Below are positions 54,654 through 64,000 of a stretch of DNA of 64,000 bases, in pieces. Made by a program: the position numbers and the translations under genes. The notes under the pieces are model-generated. The model was not told where the DNA came from. It did no database searches and saw only the letters and a program-made list of their open reading frames with translations. The stretch's first letter is position 1. Every line of letters starts with the position of its first letter. The DNA is from Clavelina lepadiformis. Lineage: Eukaryota > Chordata > Ascidiacea > Aplousobranchia > Clavelinidae. Where the stretch lies: contig NC_135245.1 of the NCBI RefSeq assembly GCF_947623445.1, positions 19,847,501 to 19,911,500 on the forward strand. Reading direction: 5' to 3'.

Positions 54654-57272
54654 TTAAACTGTCTGATATACTTCAAGGCAAACTTCATCAGGGAAATGAT
54701 TTTTCACAAGACTGGCGTATGTGTTCAACGCTAACTCCTGGCAGACGTCAGCGATACGTTGTGGATTGACAAACGCCTCTCCGTGTTTGATCAGAATTCT
54801 GAAGAGTCGAATGAATTTTTCACGAGGTATCTCTGAATAAAATTACAAATGTTAGGAATTTTTTTGGTTGTAGTTTTACCTCACTGCCTTACTGCATGTG
54901 CTTTAATTTCTTTTGATACTTACGAATATTGCTACATTATATATTTTTGCTATATTGGAGACATGCTAGTAGGTTTTTATTGCTTCCGAGAAGTACTAAG
55001 TGCAATAAAGTTTATCTGTGCTTACTCAAAATACGAAATAAATTATATAATGAAAAAATAAAAACTTTCTTTTACCGGGTCCTTCGATGTTGTTTATTTC
55101 AACGTCAGGATCGGGGTGAATGGTAAGTTTGCGGAATAAGCGATCTATGTCGTTTTTGTGAACCACATCGGCCAATGCACAGCCCATATCGTACACTGAA
55201 ATGAGATAATTGCAACCTTAAAGCAGCAGCAGCATACACCGAGTTACGGTTGTGGTAGTGGAACCAGAACTTTGCTTAAAAGCATTTATTTATTATTTAC
55301 TTTTTCGTTTACGCTCAGGGGAGTATTCTGTTTGTGTTCCCACATCTGCGGTTGAACTCCGTAGATGACTGTTTTCAAAATGTTCATGACCGAGTTGTCC
55401 ATCCCTTCTAACGACCACCAACGGTTCCAATGCAATCTAAACCATGAAAACTTAGTCGTAACAAGATTAATAGAGATTATCGAGGATAAAACCGTTCGCT
55501 GTGAAGTTTATTCATTGATTCGGCCTTATTGAAAGATATTCATATTACAGTATCATGTAAAGTTATAATATTATCTAATATATTCATCGTTATCGTCTTG
55601 CTACAGCTAGTACAAGAAATAACTTTCAAGAATCAAATCTGTCTGAAGCCCAACGCAAGTAAACCCGCAGAAGTTTCCAAAAATAGAATTTCAAGTTGCT
55701 ACGCACAACAAGCAGGGAACAAGTAACAACCAACTTACAGCGACAGTCGACCTAGGAGGCGCTCGAGGGCTCAAACTCAGTGCCGACTCCATGTAGTTTC
55801 TGCTCATGGTCGAGTAACTTGAATCAGGTTCACGGTTGGGTCTCGGAAGCCTAAACACAAACGAAATGCACGATCATACTGAACCATTACGCCAGTGCAA
55901 TGTGTTCGAATTTAAACAGATGTTTTTCTCCAATAATAACTCACATTCTGGAAATTTCACCAGACGAGACAACATCCCTTGATGTCTGATTTGAATTCCT
56001 TAACATTTTAATCCTCTTTCCTCTCTCCTTCAACATTAGATATTAACATATTGTGTAAGTGACAGTTAGTTGATTTTGGCTCAACAAATATTTTACAAAT
56101 TCATATGATACTCAATGCAATGTTTGTTATCTACTCATGTGCGGGTTTCAAAGCGACGGAAACAACTTCCCTATTCAGACTACTCACCTTATATTTATAA
56201 GCCAAGGAAACTAACACTACCACAAGTGCAACGATGAGTATTACCGACACCGTTGCCAATACTATTAACACCACCATCAGATTTTGACCTGTAGCAAAAT
56301 GAAAATCAAAAGCCAGATCAATGTTATCCCATAAGCTATCGAAGAAATAAACAATATAATCGGAATAGACTTTACCAAAACAAATAAAATGAAATGCGAA
56401 TACCTTCAGATCCATTCTCCGTAGAAACTGGGGACTTTACGGTGACGTCATCTATTTTTGGCTTTTGTTTGCTTTCACCGTCTACGTCATCAGTCGTGGT
56501 GCGATGATCTGATTTGCTGCTCAATTATATTTGCATAGAATTAGGCAATGACGTTGGTAAGCACCCAATGAAATAGTCAGAAGAAGATATAAAGTGAAGT
56601 AATAAATACGTTGCATGAGCAGCTATAAAGAGAGCGGGTGTCATGTTGGTGCTCAACCACTACTGAAATTGCAATTCACTTAGAACAAAAATGTCCTCTT
56701 AACTAACTTAGGTTGTCCGATCTCGGTGCAGCTTTCAGTTCTTGAGTTTGTGAGTGAGTCGAAACCTGGCTGACATTTCTCACACTCTGTGTCGTCGGTG
56801 GAGTTTCCCGGCCCCTTCACCCCGTAGTGGATGGGGCAGTTTGAGTGAGGTTTGCATCGAGGTTCGAAGTGAACTTTCTCGTCCATGAACGTTCCAGTGG
56901 GGCAAAGCAAGTACTGAGTTGTGCTCGGGAAATCGGGGCTGGAAGAATAAAACAAAGCTACGTCACTTTATGACCCAAGTCCTCCTTCATTCATTAAGCT
57001 ACTGCTGGTGTTGTTATGTAAACACAAGATGGCGCTCACTTGCAGGGCCCTGTATAATAGAAACCGGGGTTCAACCCGCAGCACGTAATCTCGTCTCCGG
57101 CAGGGGTTAGAACAAGGCCCATCTTGTAGGGGTTTATTCCCTCAGGTTTCAACGTATCTGGGCACTGGTCTCGTTCATTTTCTGGCCAAAGTGAAGTTTG
57201 ACTACTTTGTTGGGCAAACGTCACCATGACGTAGAAAATGATGAAAATGTATGAAACATCATCAACAGCCAT
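54654..57272 (-). CDS. TNF receptor superfamily-like death receptor B
   Basis: Tandem paralogue of receptor A, 436 residues. Coding exons in order: 57040-57272, 56708-56938, 56404-56519, 56188-56288, 55945-56027, 55739-55850, 55301-55436, 55076-55195, 54654-54832; intron phases equal those of A. Signal peptide MAVDDVSYIFIIFYVMVTFA; cysteine-rich domain nearly identical to A (CCGLNPGFYYTGPC, NSTDDTECEKCQPGF); stalk unlike A; TM at about 195-223 (LMVVLIVLATVSVILIVAL); death-domain-like end (LFRKLTIHPD, REKFIRLFRIL, NPQRIADVC). The cytoplasmic part is only moderately similar to A. The start is supported by a likely acceptor CTGTAG|GCGACG just ahead, as in A. Ligand and adaptor unknown; the near-identical ectodomains imply the same ligand class. 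Confidence 0.88.
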
Positions 57273-60169
57273 GATGGAAATTCGTCGCCTACAGGCAGAA
57301 AATGAGTTGGTGATATTATACCAAACCCAACATTTACAAAACTACGCATAAACGCCAAAATATGAGTTTGAATAAACCTTACCTTTGCTTGTGGTGAGCT
57401 ACCGATGTCACCTTGCACTACTTGGATTCGATTTAGAGAAGAAATATCCAACTTGACACCAAGTTCATTATGTATTTGCACTCAGTAAATTAGAATGATT
57501 TCGTTGTACAACATATGTAGGGCAAAGGCGTTTCATTTACCACCTACCCGTGGGTATCTATTAAAACCAAAAATACAGTCAGGAGTCCTGTGATAAGGTT
57601 ATCAATTACAAGACTACTTTAGTTTAAGAGCGATTTCACGTAATAATCTTCATAAAACAATACGTAGACAAATAAAGTTGGTTACAATATCCACATCCTT
57701 GTTTGTTTATCTCGTTTTTAGCGATTTAAGCACGCTAAGGTTGTAGAGAAAATTGTTTCCAGAGGTAAACCAGATAAAAGAAATTTTATGCTTTCATCAC
57801 ATGTTGTCATCATCACAAAGCTGTTCCGATCGAAACTAACATTAAAACACTTCATAAAGCAATTGAGAAAGTTCTCATTGAATCTCACACAAACAACAAT
57901 GTGTTGGTCGCGATCTGTAAAAAAAACGCTCAAAGGCGCTAAGTTTACTCTCGTTGTTCTCTTAAAGGTTTGTTCCAAAAATGGAAAAAATGTCAAGCCT
58001 TTATGACGACTACAGATCTCTGCCCTGGCTTCTGTGACCTCTGAACTCTTCATTTCTCAAGCTATTGAATGAAATAACGATGCGCGATGGCAACGTTTTC
58101 GTGAACTTTGAACAGATTGTGCCTCGAGAAAGCAGAACGTGATGGCATGTGAGGTCTGTTGTTAAACGGGTAATTTAACTGTTTTATGAGATATTAGAAG
58201 CTTTCCAGTCTGTATACGTTCAGCCAATGTCATAACAACGTGTCCTCCATAAAAGTCAGTTTATAATTATACGATACCATACGAGCTGAGCTTTACTACA
58301 GGGAGAAATAATCTTATGGAGATATATGAAATTGCCCATACAGCCTTTATGTCAAATAAACAACAAAAGACAAACAAAACGAAGAAAGAAAAGATAAATT
58401 TCATTCATAAATGTCGCAACATCGTTTGTTACGAAATATGGTGGCACGAAAGGGGTTTTATTTCATGAAAGCTTTTCTCTGGATTTTGACCCCATCACCC
58501 CATTCGCTCTCAATGTCATACGTCATAATGGCACTGACGGTAGAACAGATTGACTCAGATAGAGTCAATGCCACAAATCCTGATGGGTGTCTGCAGTGAG
58601 AACTTAAATAAAACCATGTTATGTGAATATTAGCTCCCTGGCATTCTGTTAGTTTGAATATTACACTCAATCAAGTTGACAACGGCTTTAGAAAGTCTTG
58701 CAAAGGTCTGAGCAAAAGCGGTTAAAGATACAAAGTAAACAAAAATGTTATAGCATCGACAACGTATATCACGTGATATCATGCAAGCTCTAGTCTTGTG
58801 TCTACACTGATGACGAATATGTAAAGTCCTGTCTGAGTATTCAAAGTATGAAAGACTTGAAAATCCAACCTTACGTAGAAAAGGAATTTCTTGCAAAACA
58901 GTTTTCGGTAATCTATTCCACTGAACAAGTTACGACGTTTATCAAGTCATTAATCATCATCATAATCACAATCATCGTCACCATTATGCAAGTCAATATG
59001 ACCACGTTCATGCTGTAGCCCTGATATAAACGTATTGTTATTAATATCAACAGTCCTGGCTCTAAATAATTGTAGATATCAAGTTATACCCAACGCCACT
59101 CAAGTCGAACCTACAAAGCTCACAATTTAACTTTAAATGATAAACACGTTTTGTTATCATCAGCATCATAAACTGGAGTCAATGACTCACAAAAGTGACC
59201 ACACATATAACAATCTTCTTACATACAAGTGTACTAGTGTTACCAGATAACCGAAAATCGGCATCGTTTTACTCAGGTTCTCAAGAACACATGAACATGT
59301 TTGGCTTTACCACAACAATCGTCACGAGAGGCAGCGTCTCAGAAAATATTAGAAACATAAAATTTACAAGTCAAACCACTCCATCCAGCTATACAAGGTA
59401 ATGTGTGTACACATTTCTGTATCTTCCTTTAACAGTACTTTTTATTCCTATTCATAAAGTTAGTTATTTGTTATAACTTGCATGTGCGATATATCATTTA
59501 GGAAATTTATGCATATCATTTTGCTATGTCATACACATGGCGATATGGCGAGTAAAAGAAAAACTCCGCCGAAAGATTTATTGGAAACTGACAGTAAAGC
59601 TTACATATAACCATACAGCACTTAAAGCAAAGCATAGCGAAGCGATGATTCATCGTTTAATGTTTAACATGGCGCAATTTAAGCGGCGATCAGACGCGAA
59701 GTTGGTGGCCCATAAATCTGGTCAGGCGTCTCACGTCACCGACAATAGCAATTGCCATAATTCCTGGCAACTATAATAATCAGCTTGATAAAAATTTCCA
59801 AAAATTCTGAACAATGAATACAACATGACGCACAGAATCGCTTTCGTTATGAGAATTTTCGCATAACTTCGTACTTAATTTTGTCCATTTCTTACTTATC
59901 ATTGATAAGTACCTCAAGATAAATTCTGCAACTGAAAAAACTTTTTCCTTTTCTACTGGCTAGTAAGTTGATGACGTTTTTATAAAAGATATCGGAAGGT
60001 ACCTTGAAAAGCTTTTTACATCCAGTTCTCACCCTAAGTTAACAAGCATCCTAACCTCAGGCTGACTATGAAAACTAACAAGCCACCATCGTTGAGCGCA
60101 GTTTATATATAAGCCGCGTGCTTTTTTTCTTTATCAAACAAGACGAATTATGTGTTAGAGACTCTAAGT
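57273..60169. other. Gene-poor region upstream of TNFR-B
   Basis: No coding exon with family support on either strand. A CATCATCATAATCACAATCA-type low-complexity run lies near 58.95 kb. It probably holds the promoter side and 5' UTR exon of TNFR-B. Confidence 0.5.
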
Positions 60170-60379
60170 CAGTGGTTCTTAAACTGGGGGGCATGTAACA
60201 TTCATAAGGGGGGCGCGAGAGATGACAAACTGTCTATTATATGAGCTATGTCTAAACATGCTTTCTTGACTTTCGCTGTAGGTTCAGTTTTACTAAAATT
60301 TTAAAGTGTGTCACGATGGCAATTGTATTTTTGAAATTTGGATTCTGAAATACGTCAATGGCTACGTCATAATATTTGG

Positions 60380-60741
60380 TGTCTCTCCGCATTGAAGCGT
60401 ATTGTTTTCCTTTACTCATTCACGCACTCCTAGCTCGACTAACTGTTCTCTTGTGTTCTCTTTTAGCGGTGACCTGTTTTTTCTCACAACGGGGGGCGGT
60501 GTAACAAGAAAAACTTTTACAAATGTATCACTTGTAGAAATACTTAATTTACACTAAATGCATTTTCTTTAGTTTTACAATAATGCTGTATACAGGAAAC
60601 CAGATGTTTTTGCTACTAACCTGTAAAAATCCGATCAGTTTACGACGTATAATTTTCGAGTCATTAACGATTGAAAATTTGTGTGCAGTGTCGGCCACAC
60701 ATAGTTAAAATAGTAATGTCGCGCACCCGGTTTAAATGGGG
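60380..60741 (+). mobile_element. Degenerate piggyBac-like MITE nested in the hAT element
   Basis: Matches the right two thirds of the copies at 22617 and 28140: TCTCTCCGCATTGAAGCGTA, CACGCACTCCTAGCTCGACTA and GTGTCGGCCACAC in the same order. The end is ATGGGGTAA instead of ATAGGGTTAA. The left boundary could not be set. Confidence 0.7.
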
Positions 60742-60851
60742 TAAAACCAACGTCAGCCAATATTAAAACTGTAAAATGAAGTAAAACTTAAATTTAGTAT
60801 TGATTTAATAACCAGGTATTTTAGTAATTAAACTTATTGTATTGACACAAA

Positions 60852-61028
60852 ATGAGTGGAAAAAAGAGAAAGTATGACCAAAATTATCTGAAGTATGGCT
60901 TTATAGATACCACAGTGAACGGAAAAGTCGTTCCGCAATGCGTGATATGCTTAGAAAAGCTAAGCAACGACGTTTTGAGACCAAGTCGTTTGCAGCGTCA
61001 TCTTCATGAATATAAAGACAAAACCTAG
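60852..61028 (+). pseudogene. hAT transposase N-terminal fragment (BED-type zinc finger)
   Basis: 58 residues starting MSGKKRKYDQNYLKYGF, with PQCVICLEKLSND and RPSRLQRHL. This is the BED-finger start of ZBED5/SCAND3-like hAT transposases (CxxC then H). The usual second zinc histidine after RHLxxxK is not in its place and a stop follows soon. The catalytic DDE domain is missing, so it cannot be an active transposase. Confidence 0.75.
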
Positions 61029-62338
61029 GAACAAACTTGACTGTGAAGCCGACCTAAGATGTGCTTTATCTTCTACAAAACCTCGAATTAAACGTTTGGT
61101 TTCCCAAAAACAACTACATCCTTCACATTAATGAAAGTTAATTGAAAATAAATTGTTGTTTTGTTTAATGCTTTTTTATTTTGCAATGAGGTGGGGCGCG
61201 AAATTTTTAGGTACCGTCAAGGGGGGCGTGTGCCAAAAAGTTTAAGAACACCTGCTCTAAGTTAAAGAGTTAACAAAGCGCATCTCTCTACCTTCTCAGC
61301 AGCGATATTTCGACACCATAGCTTTGGTATATCTCGCATACTTTCTACCTTTATGATTAGACAATTGAAAATGGTTGATTCTAAGATTTGAGTAGAGCAA
61401 CGTCATAAACCTGTACAAACTGCTACGACGTGGACGTTTTAAAATAAATTAATTCAAATGCCGAGCAATTTATCGGTCAAGTTAACAGCAAAATTATCCC
61501 CAGACTTTTTGACAACATGATACGGGAGCACCGGCTAGCAAGAAATGTTTGATTTATGATGAATGTGTTCATTAAATCTCTTCGTTCTGCATACGTCGTT
61601 CGTAACCAGTGAAGCGTGAAAGGCGCTTTCGCCGGCCCCAGCAGCATGAATTTCTCACGAGAGAAATATCTATTTGCTGAAGCATGATTTCATTTGCGCA
61701 ATCAAAGCTGTGACGTCAGATGTTGAAACTTATTACTTGGTGGCCAGGGTCAAATCAAGATTAATTCTGTAAAGTATCTTTGCCTTTGTGTCTTATCTGA
61801 GCAAAGCAAACTTCATCCTTAAGCTTTGAGCATCAAAAACGCCCGATTGTCTTCCACCAATCGCATTAAAATGCTCCAGGTATTAATAAGGCTCTTATCC
61901 GGGTTTCATAAGACGAGGCATTCATATTTTTGAATATGTGTATTAACAAAACAAACATTGATTTTATAAAAGAGATCATTCTCGTAATATGTGTTGCGAA
62001 CACCGCGCTTCACTAATTTCATGGTCTCAGATTACCTAAAACTTTAATGCTACATGTCTCGAAGAATGCAATCTCGACTGTCAAATTATAGGAATTTGAG
62101 AGCGGGACAACTCAAATCAAAAGCTGGTTTACTGGAGTTGGGCAAAGGTTTTGGCTGGCACTATTTCACCGGAATCGTCGATTCGAAGCTGTTTTTTTTC
62201 ACAGTTTCTCGTTGACCTCACTTAAATTTTATAACATAGCAACTTAAACCTAATCTACATCTTTCTTGCTTATTTAAATCCAACTCCAATGAAACTTCAA
62301 TCAACTTTTGCTAAATCAACTTTTGCCTATACCGTAAC

Positions 62339-62569
62339 CAATGTTCCTTCTAAGCTGCGCGCGTGCGCAAATGCGCACTGCTGACACGGTCTCCGCGCAC
62401 AGAAAATCTGTGCTGTGCACAAGAAAAACATCCAACCTGAATTGAAAATAAAATAAACGCATAATAATGGCCACAGTGCGCGCGTCTGATGTTGCTCACA
62501 GTGGTCCAAGGGACCGCTCAGGGAGTTAGTGTGTTTGCTCAGACTCGTGAAAAATTAGATGGAACATTG
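62339..62569. mobile_element. hAT-type MITE, 231 bp, same family as 21181
   Basis: Ends CAATGTTCCTTCTAA and (reverse complement) CAATGTTCCATCTAA. Perfect 8-bp target duplication ACCGTAAC at 62331-62338 and 62570-62577. Nearly the same interior as the copy in SDR-3 intron 1, including CTGCGCGCGTGCGCAAATGC. Confidence 0.93.
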
Positions 62570-63364
62570 ACCGTAACCGTTTTTCTTAACCTCACCGCCT
62601 ATCTTTAACAACAGGTGAAATCGTCACTTTGTTAACTTGTTGTAACTATCTGAAGAAAATGTAAGAAGACAACCTGGTGTACCGATGCTACCTACAATTG
62701 ACGTTCACTGCTGTCCACTGTACAGTACATCTTTTTCTATAATGGCTTAAAACGCTGTAAGTGTCTCCGCAATGGACTTTGAATTGGGCTATAGTCGGCT
62801 GTGTTATACACCTGTCCAGACAGTTTTTTATTGGTTCGTTCTGGAGGCGTGCAAATGGGCGTTGTAAAAGTAGAAAGTCAGAGAAGCGAAGAAAACGGGC
62901 GATTGTCAAATGACGTAGAGTTATGAAAACACGTCATTGTCAAACCCATAGAGCAGCGGAGACCAACCAGGGATCCACGAGTTACACTGTGATTCCTCAT
63001 AAATAGCCTCATAAGTCATAACTAACAATTGTGAATGTGGGATTTTCCATTTTCTTCATGCTGCATTGCTCAGATGCCAAGATCAAAATTTCTGTTATTC
63101 TACGTTGTAGAATATAATTTGTAAATGTCATCTTATGTTCTCAGCAAGCCAGGCGAGGAAAACGAGAAACTTTCATCCAGAACCTAACATTTATGACGAA
63201 CAAAATTCAAAATCTGCTACACTGGCTATAAAAAGCCAGGGCCAAGGAACAAACAATTTTGCAAAGAAAACAACCACAGTTTCAAGTCATGCGTGATATG
63301 ACGTCAGTACCTGGGAACAATCACTGCCAACCGCAAATAATGCTTTGCCACGAAGTCACTTCTG

Positions 63365-63475
63365 ACGTAAACGGTTATGCAACGATTGCATCATTCTCAG
63401 TGACGTCAAAAGGTATTTCCCAAATCGCTTCCCCATGGGTAAGATTAGGCGGAAATTTTTTCTTTGTTCGAGGTT
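63365..63475. promoter_or_regulatory. Conserved upstream block of TNFR-B with CRE and CARE-like sites
   Basis: Contains CGATTGCATCAT (matches the C/EBP-ATF composite TTGCATCA), GTGACGTCAA (CRE) and CCCCATGGGTAAGATTAGG. Aligns with 49853-49960 upstream of TNFR-A on the same strand with small indels. One frame open here is closed in the other copy, so conservation is more likely regulatory than coding. Confidence 0.45.
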
Positions 63476-64000
63476 TTTTAATTGTTTTGTACCATGTGCG
63501 ACACCTACCGGCCGTTTATTCACGTCGTGTTTTACACTCGAGAAAACATTTTTCTTGATGTTTTCTAAATATAAAAGTATAGGCAGTCGCGTAACTTTAC
63601 AAGATGTACATTCTTGGCATTTACGCAATTAATGACCTCTGTTGCTTAAACAAAGAAACTTTCTGCCAGAGCGATCGAGGGGTCTAGAACGAATTTATTC
63701 CTATGTGATAAAGCACCAAAATACTGAAATGCGACGCCCGAATACATACATTCTGTCATTTATTTCTTTTATCTTTCATTATTACAGATGGTGATCGACG
63801 TGATAGTAATTTCAATATATAGCTTTGTACAAGAAGAACAGGGAAGCTTCCAGCTTTCATAAACGGTGACAATTCTATGTTAAAGAAAATAACTAGCACT
63901 CCTATTATTACCAAATAATCTAAAATCTTGTATGTGATAATTGCTAGTTAAAGTTTACAGAGGTTTAGACAAAACGTTTCTAGGAAACATGCAAATCAAC

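Larger units (their letters stand above)
60170..61254 (+). mobile_element. hAT element remnant, 1085 bp, with BED zinc-finger fragment and nested MITE
   Basis: Starts CAGTGGTTCTTAAACTGGGG and ends AGTTTAAGAACACCTG, an imperfect inverted repeat with one mismatched end. Perfect 8-bp target duplication CTCTAAGT at 60162-60169 and 61255-61262. GGGGGGCGCG motifs lie inside both ends. It carries a short transposase fragment and an older TTAA-type MITE inside it. Non-autonomous. Confidence 0.92.
61255..64000. other. Right-hand region, TNFR-B distal upstream
   Basis: Apart from the hAT MITE at 62339 and the CRE-bearing block near 63.4 kb, no gene or repeat was recognised. The region continues beyond the window. 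Confidence 0.5.

Noticed and set aside
49683-63628. Similar short minus-strand frames upstream of both TNF receptors (TS.R.M.SL.NRL.Q)
   Set aside because: The DNA aligns, but with frame-changing indels and a stop in one copy, so conservation is more likely regulatory than coding.

Overview
The window looks like nuclear DNA of an invertebrate chordate. The short GT-AG introns, the AT-rich intergenic DNA, the tandem paralogues and the gene families point to a tunicate, most likely Ciona-like. This is an inference from style and gene content; no species marker was seen.

Layout. 251-9033 (+): the last 25 exons of an ABCC (MRP1-type) transporter whose 5' part lies off the left edge. 10155-27638: four paralogous short-chain dehydrogenase/reductase (SDR) genes, each with seven coding exons and the same intron phases. 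Two of them (minus strand) sit in a tandem duplication of about 5.1 kb per unit. The fourth is inverted (plus strand). Differences between the units expose clean insertions: a hAT MITE with an 8-bp target duplication, a TTAA-flanked piggyBac-like MITE, and a 156-bp palindromic repeat element, each with an empty site in a sister copy. 28-33 kb: intergenic, with MITEs and a broken LINE. 33113-40033 (-): a kinase-KEN gene of the RNase L/IRE1 family with both kinase and ribonuclease motifs. 42267-44696 (-) and 54654-57272 (-): two tandem TNF-receptor-like genes (signal peptide, cysteine-rich ectodomain, one TM helix, C-terminal death domain). 44.7-54.6 kb and 57.3-64 kb: long upstream regions with hAT elements and a duplicated CRE/C-EBP-like block.

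Function. The ABCC gene and the SDR cluster look metabolic or detoxifying. The RNase L-like gene and the two death-domain receptors lie side by side on one strand and would fit an innate-immune or stress neighbourhood. Co-regulation is inferred, not shown. The most notable signals are the RNase L-type KEN triad combined with an apparently active kinase, and a receptor pair whose ectodomain exons and intervening intron are nearly identical while the rest of each gene has diverged, which suggests gene conversion.
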